A stretch of DNA of 45,818 bases, taken from contig CADBRH010000037.1 in the NCBI GenBank assembly GCA_902797035.1, forward strand, positions 1-45,818, given 5' to 3'. The notes under the pieces were generated by a model. It ran no database searches. It saw only the letters and a program-made list of their open reading frames with translations, and was not told the origin of the DNA. This document shows positions 24,431 through 32,399 of the stretch, in pieces. The position numbers and the translations under genes are program-made. This stretch comes from an uncultured Bacteroidia bacterium (GTDB lineage Bacteria > Bacteroidota > Bacteroidia > Bacteroidales > UBA932). Position 1 is the stretch's first letter. The number at the start of each line of letters is the position of its first letter.

Positions 24431-26451
24431 CGCCGGCCGTTGTTGACCAGATACAAATCCGTCATCCCGCGGCCTTTGGCCGAGGAATCTTTCAGGCACA
24501 GGCCGAGCTCATGCCGGACGCAATACTTGCTCCGCATCAGCTCGGCTTCTTTTTTATGAGTGATCTCAAAGGCGTCCTCGATGTTTTCGGCGCCTAGCCT
24601 TTGAAGGACTTCTCTCGCGATGTGGTTGGAGATATTGGCTTTGTAACTCGCGGTCACAGCCCCATCATATCCCTCGATTCTCCCTGAAGGATCACTCGCG
24701 GTTTCTTGGCGGACCGGCCCGCCCATGGGAATCCTCCCGCAAGGCATCTTGTCTAGCCTTTCAGCGACCTCCCTGCGGATGCCGTTGAGAGCCGCGGCGG
24801 ACAGGAAGGGCAAGCTGCCGTCAAGGGTTTGAATCTCGAGCGAAGCCTTTGAGAATGAATATATTCCCGTGGTCTTCCCGATTTGCGAGCGGAACATCGC
24901 CTCCATCCTCGGAGCGTTCGCCGCGGTCTGGTTCCCCGCCTCCGTCTCGAAATCCACCTTCCTCCCGTCCTCGCTGGTGGCGGTAATTCTTAGCTTATAT
25001 GTGTAGGCCGGGACGCTGTCCGAGCCCGGCCGAGTCCATCCTCGCTTCGCTGCGGCTGAGTACGGCCTAAGCCCGGCAGCGCTCCCGGCGGACGAGAATA
25101 TCCTTACAGCGACTTCGACAGGGATCCTCCGCTCTGGAAGATTCGCCTCCATTTCTTTCTCGAAGCCCACGCTGAGGTTCCTCCGCAGTCTGGCCCCGAC
25201 GTACAGCCCCGGTACTTCCCGGCACACGATCCTGGCGCCCCGGCAGACATCTCCCCGGAATCCCAGTATCTCCGTCCCGTCCTTGGTCATGAAAGAGAAC
25301 CCGTCCCCATTCCGAAGCGCCGTCGCCGGATTGTCCAATCTAATAAGAATCTCCGAATATTGGCTCGTGAGGTGATGCCCTCCCGGATCGGCCTCCGGGC
25401 TAAGGCCGTACTCAGCCGCAGCGAAGCGAGGATGGACGCGGCCGTGCCCGGACGGCCGTCCGGGAACTATGCGGATGACCGTCCCGATCTCTTCGCCGAC
25501 CGATTTCGGCGCGTCCATCGAGGACCATTTCCCGCGGTTTCCATCAAGGAACAGTTCCGTGTAACCTCGGTTGAAAGTCTTTCCTAAATCAGGCGTGAAC
25601 CCGCCCTTGACCCTTCCAAACGAGGCCCTGCGATATTTCCCTGGATTACCGGCGACCAACTCGTCAAGGGCGAGAGAGTACGCCCTCACGACATTCCGGA
25701 CATAGGAGATATTCTTAAGTCTCCCCTCGATTTTGAAAGAGCATATTCCCGCTTCCGCGAGATCGGGGAGCCTACCGATCAGGTTATAGTCTTTAAGGGA
25801 TAGCGACGCCTTGTTCCTCAAGAGAGTCTTACCTGTCCTGTCCCTCAGGTCATATAGCGACCTGCATGCCTGCGCGCAAGCGCCCCGGTTGGCGCTTCTT
25901 CCGGTCACGGCCTCCGACATATAACACTGCCCGCTGTAGCAGACGCACAAGGCCCCGTGGACGAAAAACTCCAGCTCACAGTCAACAGCTTCCTGGATAG
26001 CGCGGATTTGTTCCAACGACAGCTGCCTCTCCAACACCAGCCTGGAAGCCCCGAGGGCTTGATAGAACCTCGCCTGCTCCGGAGTCCGGATGGCGCATTG
26101 GGTAGAGGCGTGGACCGGAAACGTGTCACCATATTTGGAGCGAAGGATCTCGAATACCGAGAGATCCTGGGCGATAATGGCGTCCACCCCCGACTCACGG
26201 GCCTCCTCAAGGAGCCTTTCCGCGGCGGGGAGCTCTGAGTCATAGAGTATCGTGTTGAGTGTCAGGAATATCCTCGCGCCGAACCGATGGGCATATTCAC
26301 AAAGCCGCCGGACTTCCTCCATCGGGTTTCCGGCGTCCTGCCTGGCTCCGAACCCTGGCCCCGCGATATATACCGCATCGGCACCGCAGTCGATGGCCGC
26401 GATGCCGATGTCAGCGTTTCTCGCCGGGGCGAGAAGTTCAAGGTCAGTCAT
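24376..26451 (-). CDS. U32 family peptidase (RlhA/YhbU-like) carrying two palindromic insertions
   Basis: Protein of 691 residues of the U32 collagenase-like family, whose better studied members modify RNA (RlhA) or act in tRNA hydroxylation. Family motifs in the N-terminal TIM-barrel part are ELLAPARNADIGIAAIDCGADAVYIAG, FVHGALCVCYSGQCYMSEA, SANRGACAQACR (clustered Cys, probable Fe-S site) and FKIEGRLKNISYV. The C-terminal part contains a Cys pair in FDCSRCEM. Two in-frame 83-bp palindromic elements of one family, in opposite orientation, encode residues of about 330-357 and 455-482. The start shares one base with the stop of the TPR gene (TAATG), so they form an operon. The exact substrate is unknown. 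Confidence 0.9.
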   Translation of the reverse strand: MTDLELLAPARNADIGIAAIDCGADAVYIAGPGFGARQDAGNPMEEVRRLCEYAHRFGARIFLTLNTILYDSELPAAERLLEEARESGVDAIIAQDLSVFEILRSKYGDTFPVHASTQCAIRTPEQARFYQALGASRLVLERQLSLEQIRAIQEAVDCELEFFVHGALCVCYSGQCYMSEAVTGRSANRGACAQACRSLYDLRDRTGKTLLRNKASLSLKDYNLIGRLPDLAEAGICSFKIEGRLKNISYVRNVVRAYSLALDELVAGNPGKYRRASFGRVKGGFTPDLGKTFNRGYTELFLDGNRGKWSSMDAPKSVGEEIGTVIRIVPGRPSGHGRVHPRFAAAEYGLSPEADPGGHHLTSQYSEILIRLDNPATALRNGDGFSFMTKDGTEILGFRGDVCRGARIVCREVPGLYVGARLRRNLSVGFEKEMEANLPERRIPVEVAVRIFSSAGSAAGLRPYSAAAKRGWTRPGSDSVPAYTYKLRITATSEDGRKVDFETEAGNQTAANAPRMEAMFRSQIGKTTGIYSFSKASLEIQTLDGSLPFLSAAALNGIRREVAERLDKMPCGRIPMGGPVRQETASDPSGRIEGYDGAVTASYKANISNHIAREVLQRLGAENIEDAFEITHKKEAELMRSKYCVRHELGLCLKDSSAKGRGMTDLYLVNNGRRYRLGFDCSRCEMIVAFE
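25007..25089 (-). repeat. Intragenic palindromic element U-1 (U32 gene)
   Basis: 83 bp inside the U32 gene. Terminal arms GCCGGGACGCTG (25007-25018) and CAGCGCTCCCGGC (25077-25089) are complementary with one bulged base. The 59-bp segment 25018-25076 matches the reverse complement of 25395-25453 at about nine positions in ten. Read on the coding strand it gives SAAGLRPYSAAAKRGWTRP. There are no stops in the used frame. Confidence 0.85.
25382..25464 (+). repeat. Intragenic palindromic element U-2 (U32 gene, opposite orientation)
   Basis: 83 bp inside the U32 gene in the inverse orientation to U-1. Arms CCCGGATCGGCCTCCGGGC (25382-25400) and GCCCGGACGGCCGTCCGGG (25446-25464) pair along 18 of 19 positions with two single-base bulges. 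The arm sequence differs from U-1 but pairing is kept. On the coding strand it encodes GHGRVHPRFAAAEYGLSPE, a peptide unrelated to that from U-1. Confidence 0.85.
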
Positions 26452-27395
26452 TACTTCCCGCCGAGAGCGGTGATCTGCTGCTTGGCCTGGGCGCCCAGCT
26501 TCGGGTCGTTCTGGACCTTCTTGTAGAATTCGAGAGCCTTGGCGTTGTTCTTATTCTGCTGATAGAGAGCGGCCACGGTGAAAGTGATGCCAGGGGCGTT
26601 GGAAGCGGTCGGCTTGAGCTCGAGATACTTCTCGAAGTTCTTGATGGCGTCGTTGTTCTTCTTGAGTCCCTGAGCGGCCTGGCCGGCGATAAGATAAGCG
26701 TTGGCGTTCTCGGCGAAAGAGTTGGCCTTCTCGGAGGCGGTGATGGCCTCGGCGAACTTCTTGGCCTTGAGAGCAACCTGGGCGTCCTGCAGATAGATGG
26801 TCGAGATCTGCTTGTTGGCCTGATCGGCCTCGCCGTTCCAACCGGCGTGCTTGAAAGCCTCGATAGCCTCGGCGTCCTTGCCAAGCTTCTTGAGGGCGGC
26901 GCCCAGACGAAGGGCTGTCTTGCCGGCGGTCGTGTCTATGGCATAAGCCTTGGCGTAGCAGTCAGCGGCGGTCGCGTAGTCCTTGTCAGCTCCCTCCTCG
27001 GCGAAGTTTCCTTTCCTGAGCAGGATCTCGGGACGCAGTTTGCTCGCCTGCAGGGCGACATCCTCATTGCCATATTCCTCGGCTATTTTGGCGACATCAT
27101 CGACCTTGGCGAAAGCCTCGTCGAATTTGTTCTCTTTAATCAAATCTTTCGCGATTTCAAGGGAGACCCCGGGAATGGCGGTCTTGCAGTTCGCGACAAG
27201 CTCCTCGGCCTCTTCGCCGATGGCGGTGCCCATCTCGAGAGCCTTCTGGAAGCAATCGAGGGCCTCGGTCCAGTTTTTCATCGAGATCGCTGTGGCTCCA
27301 TTGTTGTAGAGTTCAGTGGCCTGGGCCATGTCCTGCGCGGAGGCTACTCCGGCGGCGATGGCCAAAGAAGCGATAGCAAGGATAATTTTTTTCAT
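26451..27395 (-). CDS. Exported tetratricopeptide-repeat protein
   Basis: Protein of 314 residues with signal peptide MKKIILAIASLAIAAGVASAQ followed by tandem TPR units (for example ATELYNNGATAISMKNWTEAL, YATAADCYAKAYAIDTTAG, NDAIKNFEKYLELKP). It is probably a periplasmic scaffold. The start at 27395 is chosen because the signal peptide starts there; the frame is open seven codons further up. It is transcribed before the U32 gene, with the stop and next start overlapping by one base. It is divergent from the M16-like gene. Confidence 0.88.
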   Translation of the reverse strand: MKKIILAIASLAIAAGVASAQDMAQATELYNNGATAISMKNWTEALDCFQKALEMGTAIGEEAEELVANCKTAIPGVSLEIAKDLIKENKFDEAFAKVDDVAKIAEEYGNEDVALQASKLRPEILLRKGNFAEEGADKDYATAADCYAKAYAIDTTAGKTALRLGAALKKLGKDAEAIEAFKHAGWNGEADQANKQISTIYLQDAQVALKAKKFAEAITASEKANSFAENANAYLIAGQAAQGLKKNNDAIKNFEKYLELKPTASNAPGITFTVAALYQQNKNNAKALEFYKKVQNDPKLGAQAKQQITALGGK

Positions 27396-27441
27396 TTTCT
27401 TCGTATTTAAGTTCAACTTTTTCCAACAAGGCGAACGGAGA

Positions 27442-27449
27442 CAAAAGTA
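27442..27449 (-). promoter_or_regulatory. -7 element TACTTTTG for the TPR/U32 operon
   Basis: Minus-strand TACTTTTG fits TAnnTTTG, about 47 bp upstream of the TPR ATG. No convincing -33 TTG. It shares the AT-rich divergent region 27396-27510 with the M16-like gene's promoter. Confidence 0.45.
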
Positions 27450-27457
27450 ATAAAAAA

Positions 27458-27489
27458 TTGCGTCAATAACACATTATTGTTTAATTTTG
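27458..27489 (+). promoter_or_regulatory. Promoter of the M16-like gene (TTG-N21-TAATTTTG)
   Basis: TTG (27458-27460), 21 bp, then TAATTTTG (27482-27489), a well-matched Bacteroidetes promoter. Predicted start site about 27495, giving a leader of about 16 nt before the ATG at 27511. Confidence 0.6.
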
Positions 27490-27510
27490 CGTAAGAGGGA
27501 GGTTACGTTA

Positions 27511-30048
27511 ATGCGTCGTTTTTCACTCATATGTCTCATTTGTTCCGCCATGCTGGGCTTTTCAATAAGCATGCCATCGCAGAACCTGCCCCCTTTGCAG
27601 AAAGACGCGTCCATCATCAAGGGAGAGTTGCCGAACGGGATCTCCTACTACCTGGTGACCAATCCCAAAATTAAAGGTTTCGCGGATTTCGCCCTTGTCC
27701 GCCTGGGAATGGCAGACACCCTCGCGGCCAGGTCCGAGCTTTCCTCGCTCCCTCATTTCAACAAGACCATCCCGTATGAGTTCCTGTCCAGGAAGGGGAT
27801 AGGCTGCCGTCCCGAAGGTTATATCTCTTACGCCGACGACGCCACGCTTTTCCGCTTCGACTCCGTTCCCATGTTCGACGTCGCCGCGGCTGACACCACC
27901 CTTCTGATGCTCTTCGACATAATCGCGGCCCAGCCTCGCAAGCACGCCGTGATAATCTCCGGGGATATTACCCCGGCAGCCATCATCGAGAAAATGAAAG
28001 TGTTCTCTTTGATGGTCCCCTCCAGGAATCCCGTTTATACACCCCCCGTGTATTCATGGACACCCTCGAAAGAGACAAACTGGTCGTTCACGCCTTCCGA
28101 CAAGGCCTCTGTGGAGATTGATTTCCGTTCCCCGAGGACTCCGGCGGGGCAGATAGGCACGATCCAGCCATTCATCTCCAAACTGTACTCGACAACGCTA
28201 GGTGACATAGTGAAAGACAGGCTCAGGGAGACACTCTTGTCACGCGGCATTCCTGTGCGGAAGATGACGGTGAGTTATTCCGGCAGTTCCGACTCCGGAG
28301 GGGACGAGCGATTCGTAGTCAGGCTGGAAATGGATGAGGATCAATTGATTCCCGCCACGATGGCCTTGTCCTCAACGTTGGCGGAGATTGGCTCCAAAGG
28401 CGCTTCCATAGACGAGTACAGGATATTCAAGGACGCCGCGATAAAGACTCTGTCGGGTGTCTCGACCAACGACGAGTTGACCCGCCAATGCGTGTCGAAC
28501 TATCTCTTTGGCTCCGATCTGGCGCTCTCGTCCACCAAGGCCAAGTTCTTCTCTTCCAAGAATATGTCGCTTGAGGCCGGGATCGGGCTCTTCAACAACT
28601 ATGTGTCGGCTCTTCTTGGGGACACTGACAACGCCACAGTCCGTTGGACCGGTCTTGAGGAGAACTACGACGAGTGGATCTACCAGATGATGTTCAATTC
28701 CACCTGGAACGGTGTGGCCATGCTCGACAAGCCCGTTTTCAAATGGAGGGCGGAGGCAGGCGACACCACCGCGTTCAGTCCTGACAGGAGCAAGTCCAAA
28801 GTCAAATCAATATCGGTCGAGCCGGTCTCCGGCGGTGAGCTATGGACCTTCAAGAACGACATGCGGGTAATATACAAGAAGATGGCCTCGGAAGGGAGAT
28901 TCGCCTACTCGATGATGATTAAGGGCGGATTCTCCACGGTGAGCGGTCTGCGAAGAGGTGAGGGAGCCTTCTTCTCTGACATGATGCCATTGCTGCGAGT
29001 CTCCGGTCTTCCCGGCAAGGATTTCATGAATGTGTTGAAGGCCAACGGGGTAGATATCGAGACCAGGGTCACCGCCACCGACCTGCGGATCTCCGGTTCC
29101 GCCCCCTCGAATCATTACGCCCTTGTGATGAAGGCGCTCCTTTCCATCGCGAACGAGAGGAAAGCCGACTCGCAGGGATTCGATGAGTACAGGAAGATGG
29201 AATTGGCCTCGCTCGAGCCCGCTGTCATGGACAGCCTCATGTATCCCGACAACAACTACACCGAGGTCAAAACCCCTTCCGGGCTGACTCCCTCCACCCT
29301 TTCAGACGCCGAGGTGTTTTTCTCGAGGGAGTTCCTTCGCTGCGGCGACGGGGTGATCGTCCTCGTCGGGGAACTGCCTTCCGAGGAGGTCCGGAATTAT
29401 CTCGCCAAATCGATAGGCGGATTCAGGGTCAGCAGGACGGTGTCGCCCAGGCAGGCTCCCGCCTTCCAGCTTCGCTCCGGAGGTTCTGTGTACTGTGAGG
29501 AAGGTGATAATGTCGGGATCAATATCGGCCTCGCCGCCCCGTTGCCTTTGTCCACGGAGACTTACATGGCTTACAGGATCGCCGCCTTATACCTCGCCCG
29601 CAGGCTCGCGGGGTCCATGGCGGGATTCGGCTTCCATATCGGGATGAACGGCAGGTTCATCACCTGTCCGAGGGAGATGATGGAGCTGATCATCTCTATC
29701 GAGCCGGTTCCGGATTCAGGGTTGCCGTTGGGAATCGAAGGCGGCGCCACCCGTTTGCGGGAGGCCCAGATAGCCGCCGGAAAGATTATCGACAAGGTTC
29801 TTTCCGGGCCGGTCGACGCTGCCGAGCTGGCCTCTTTGAAGAATCTCGTCACCAACGAGTACACGATGTCGCTCGCCGATCCGTCTTTCTACGCCGACGC
29901 CGTCCTGTTGAGGTACTCCGCCGGGAAAGATGTCCTGACCGGCTATGGAGAGAAAATCGCCGCTGTCAGCCCCGACAAGGTCAAGGAGATCTTCGGCGCC
30001 CTGGCCGGAGGAATAAGGGAGGAATATGTCGTCAAACCAAGGGAATAG
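27511..30048 (+). CDS. M16-like protein lacking the zinc motif (probable inactive homologue)
   Basis: Exported protein of 845 residues with signal peptide MRRFSLICLICSAMLGFSIS. The start of the peptidase M16 domain is recognisable (GELPNGISYYLVTNP, residues 38-52; M16 members have LPNGLxYYI). The zinc-binding HxxEH expected about 25 residues later is missing; the region reads SELSSLPHFNKTIPYEFLSRKG. Several later M16-like segments are present (YSTTLGDIVKDRLRETLLSRG, GDGVIVLVGELPSEEV). It is probably a non-catalytic M16-type subunit; active M16 proteins often pair with inactive ones, but no active partner is in this window. It overlaps the DUF3109 gene by 23 bp. Confidence 0.78.
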   Translation: MRRFSLICLICSAMLGFSISMPSQNLPPLQKDASIIKGELPNGISYYLVTNPKIKGFADFALVRLGMADTLAARSELSSLPHFNKTIPYEFLSRKGIGCRPEGYISYADDATLFRFDSVPMFDVAAADTTLLMLFDIIAAQPRKHAVIISGDITPAAIIEKMKVFSLMVPSRNPVYTPPVYSWTPSKETNWSFTPSDKASVEIDFRSPRTPAGQIGTIQPFISKLYSTTLGDIVKDRLRETLLSRGIPVRKMTVSYSGSSDSGGDERFVVRLEMDEDQLIPATMALSSTLAEIGSKGASIDEYRIFKDAAIKTLSGVSTNDELTRQCVSNYLFGSDLALSSTKAKFFSSKNMSLEAGIGLFNNYVSALLGDTDNATVRWTGLEENYDEWIYQMMFNSTWNGVAMLDKPVFKWRAEAGDTTAFSPDRSKSKVKSISVEPVSGGELWTFKNDMRVIYKKMASEGRFAYSMMIKGGFSTVSGLRRGEGAFFSDMMPLLRVSGLPGKDFMNVLKANGVDIETRVTATDLRISGSAPSNHYALVMKALLSIANERKADSQGFDEYRKMELASLEPAVMDSLMYPDNNYTEVKTPSGLTPSTLSDAEVFFSREFLRCGDGVIVLVGELPSEEVRNYLAKSIGGFRVSRTVSPRQAPAFQLRSGGSVYCEEGDNVGINIGLAAPLPLSTETYMAYRIAALYLARRLAGSMAGFGFHIGMNGRFITCPREMMELIISIEPVPDSGLPLGIEGGATRLREAQIAAGKIIDKVLSGPVDAAELASLKNLVTNEYTMSLADPSFYADAVLLRYSAGKDVLTGYGEKIAAVSPDKVKEIFGALAGGIREEYVVKPRE

Positions 30049-30643
30049 CTTCGGCACGATAATCCAGATAGGAGACATCCTGGTCTCGGAGGAGGTGGTG
30101 ACAGAGTTCTTCGCCTGCGACTATCCTGTCTGTAAAGGGATATGCTGCGTGATAGGGGACAGCGGAGCTCCCCTTGAGGAGGAAGAGCTTGACCAGATTG
30201 AGACGGAATATCCTGTATATTCGAGACTTATGCGTCCGGCGGGTCGTTCCCAAGTCGAGAAGGACGGCTTTTTCATCATCGATCGGGACGGGGACATAGT
30301 GACCCCGATAGTGGACTGGACCGGGGAGTGCGCCTACACTTTTTTCGAGGAGGACGGGAGTTGCCTCTGCTCGATGGAGAGATGCTTTTTCGAAGGTTCA
30401 TGCTCTTTCCGGAAGCCCCGGTCCTGCTGGCTCTATCCCATCCGGGTGACCAAATTGTCGAACGGCGGACAGGCGCTCAACCTCCACCGCTGGCATCTTT
30501 GCGGGGACGCTTTCAAAAAAGGAAAACGCGAGGGAATCCGGGTGTACGAATTCCTTCGCGATCCATTGACAAAACTCTACGGGGAAGAGTTCTACAAAGC
30601 TCTTGAGGCCGCCGCCAAGGTGGTGAACGGCGACAAGGTTTAA
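30026..30643 (+). CDS. DUF3109 family protein
   Basis: Cytoplasmic protein of 205 residues matching DUF3109, which resembles the YkgJ-type Cys-cluster family. Conserved cysteines are in CDYPVCKGICCVIGDSG (residues about 32-48), CAYTFFEEDGSCLCSMERCF and CSFRKPRSCWLYPIRV. Their spacing suggests a metal or Fe-S site; function not established. It starts 23 bp inside the end of the M16-like gene, so translation is probably coupled. It overlaps the convergent DUF2007 gene by 4 bp. Confidence 0.88.
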   Translation: MSSNQGNSFGTIIQIGDILVSEEVVTEFFACDYPVCKGICCVIGDSGAPLEEEELDQIETEYPVYSRLMRPAGRSQVEKDGFFIIDRDGDIVTPIVDWTGECAYTFFEEDGSCLCSMERCFFEGSCSFRKPRSCWLYPIRVTKLSNGGQALNLHRWHLCGDAFKKGKREGIRVYEFLRDPLTKLYGEEFYKALEAAAKVVNGDKV

Positions 30644-30888
30644 TCTCCGGGCTCCTCTTCCTCCTCCGCGATATCCTCTCCGGGAGAGTTGATCAACTCC
30701 ATGGCGGCATCATAGTCGCTGGCGTTGACCTTGACATCGATGTTACCGACACCGTTCAACATGGCGGTGGAGTCCAATCCGAACACCGCCGCCGGTATCC
30801 CGTTCTCGTTCAGCATCCCCGCCACCATCTGCGCGCTGATGGGGTCGTTCACCGTGATAACGGTTTTGAATTCGTCCTCTCTTTTCAT
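30640..30888 (-). CDS. DUF2007-type (putative signal transducing) small protein
   Basis: Protein of 82 residues: EFKTVITVNDPISAQMVAGMLNENGIPAAVFG, then VKVNASDYDAAMELIN and an acidic tail EDIAEEEEEPGD. It resembles the DUF2007 fold, which has a beta-alpha-beta arrangement similar to a small ferredoxin-like domain. Function is not known. It follows the membrane protein gene by 6 bp on the minus strand and converges with DUF3109. Confidence 0.65.
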   Translation of the reverse strand: MKREDEFKTVITVNDPISAQMVAGMLNENGIPAAVFGLDSTAMLNGVGNIDVKVNASDYDAAMELINSPGEDIAEEEEEPGD

Positions 30889-30894
30889 GACCGG

Positions 30895-31377
30895 TTATTT
30901 TGAATAGTCATCTTTCTCTTCATTCCTGAAAGCGTACTCGAGCGCGCTCACTATCCGGACGACAATCTTCCGCAGTCCCTCGGCCTCGAAGCCCGTGGGG
31001 GTCCGGGTGAACGTGATCCTGTCCTCGAACATCTTGAACGCCCTCAACGCCTTGGAGCGGAGGCGGAACGTCATGTCCTCACCCTCCTCGGTCTCGAGGA
31101 CATAATCCTTTGACTCCATGATTCTCAGGAACTTGTCCCTGATCTCGGAGAACTCGCCGGGTATGATGACATCGTACTTCCTGAATCCTGTCAAAGGGTA
31201 CACGAGAGCCACCACGGCGAAGAGGATGACAATCTGCCATACGGATTTCATCCCATCCCTGAACATAGACTCCAAGTTGAATTCCACTATCCCGAGAAAA
31301 CCCATGATCATCATGATGATGGCCAGGATGAGCGCGAACCAGATGAAGTATTTCACGCTTCTGACAAGGTATTTCAT
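30895..31377 (-). CDS. Membrane protein of unknown family
   Basis: Protein of 160 residues. There are two predicted transmembrane helices (VKYFIWFALILAIIMMIMGF at about 8-27 and VWQIVILFAVVALVYPLTGF at about 46-65). A basic/acidic cytoplasmic-like domain follows (ITFTRTPTGFEAEGLRKIVVR, about residues 115-135). No family recognised. It precedes the DUF2007 gene by 6 bp and has its own consensus -7 box upstream. Confidence 0.7.
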   Translation of the reverse strand: MKYLVRSVKYFIWFALILAIIMMIMGFLGIVEFNLESMFRDGMKSVWQIVILFAVVALVYPLTGFRKYDVIIPGEFSEIRDKFLRIMESKDYVLETEEGEDMTFRLRSKALRAFKMFEDRITFTRTPTGFEAEGLRKIVVRIVSALEYAFRNEEKDDYSK

Positions 31378-31420
31378 GTTGTTGCCCGTTTTTTGCTGTA
31401 CTTACAAATTGCTGTATTTA

Positions 31421-31428
31421 CAAATATA
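31421..31428 (-). promoter_or_regulatory. -7 element TATATTTG for the membrane protein gene
   Basis: Perfect TAnnTTTG on the minus strand about 44 bp before the ATG at 31377, within the AT-rich 104-bp divergent gap. A weaker TATTTTCG (31449-31456) faces the plus strand toward the coiled-coil gene. Confidence 0.5.
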
Positions 31429-31481
31429 AGAAAAAGAAATAGTTTTAGTATTTTCGCGATCGAAACAAGAATTCAAAGATT

Positions 31482-32396
31482 ATGGCAGAAATCGACCCTA
31501 TCCTGGAGCGCCGTCAGCGCGAAGAGCAGGAGCAGAAGAACAAGAGTTTGAAGAACGTCATGTGGGCGCTTGTCGCCGTCGCGGCTCTCATGGCCGGAGG
31601 CCTCGCCTACGTGTGGACCACCAAGTCTTCCCTTGTCAAGGATCTTAACGCCGAGAAGGAAGACCTCACCCAGCAGATGATAGCCCTCAAGGGAGACTAC
31701 GACAGCCTTTCTTCTGAATATGAGTCCGTCAACAGCCAGCTTGACTCCTCCAGGGAGGAGGTCAACCAGCTGATCGAGAGGATCCAGAAGACCGAGGCCA
31801 CCAACCGCGCCAAGATGCGCCAGTACGAGAAGGAGCTTGGCACCCTGAGGAGCATCATGAGAAACTACATCGTCCAGATCGATTCCCTCAACACCCTCAA
31901 TCACAAGCTGACCGCCGACGCGGCCGCCGCGCGTAAGGAGGCTGCCACGAGCAGGGCGGAGAACGCCGAGCTGAAGGGTCAGGTCGAGAGCCTGACCGGC
32001 CAGGTGGCCGCCGGCTCCGTGATTAAGTCCAGGGGACTCAGCGTGGCGGGTTACAACGCGTCCGACAAGGTCACGGACCGCAGCAGCAGGGTTGTGAGGC
32101 TGTTGGCGTCATTGAGCCTTGTGGAGAACGAGCTGGCTCCCAAGGGACCCGTCAGGGTTTACATCCGTGTCAAGGATCCGGAGGGGATTCTCCTGACCAA
32201 CAGCAACCAGACATCTTTCAACTACAATGGCCAGACGCTTGTGGCTTCCGCCTCGCGTGAGGTGGATTATCAGGGCAAGGAGGTTGATTTGAGCATCTAT
32301 CTCAACGACATCCCGTCTTACCAGCCCGGCATCTACACGATCGAGGCTTACACCGCGCAGGCTTTCCTCGGCAAGACCGAGCTCCTGCTGCGCTAG
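31482..32396 (+). CDS. Membrane-anchored coiled-coil protein
   Basis: Protein of 304 residues. A short cytoplasmic N-terminus (MAEIDPILERRQREEQEQKN) leads to one transmembrane helix (about 25-48). A long coiled coil follows at about 50-175 (heptads in LNAEKEDLTQQMIALKGDY, SLNTLNHKLTADAAAARK). The C-terminal domain is beta-rich (about 190-304; VRVYIRVKDPEGILL, IYTIEAYTAQAFLG). It probably spans the periplasm, but no function is recognised. It is the first gene of a tight pair with hemW: only 3 bp separate its stop from the hemW GTG. Confidence 0.75.
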   Translation: MAEIDPILERRQREEQEQKNKSLKNVMWALVAVAALMAGGLAYVWTTKSSLVKDLNAEKEDLTQQMIALKGDYDSLSSEYESVNSQLDSSREEVNQLIERIQKTEATNRAKMRQYEKELGTLRSIMRNYIVQIDSLNTLNHKLTADAAAARKEAATSRAENAELKGQVESLTGQVAAGSVIKSRGLSVAGYNASDKVTDRSSRVVRLLASLSLVENELAPKGPVRVYIRVKDPEGILLTNSNQTSFNYNGQTLVASASREVDYQGKEVDLSIYLNDIPSYQPGIYTIEAYTAQAFLGKTELLLR

Positions 32397-32399
32397 GCG

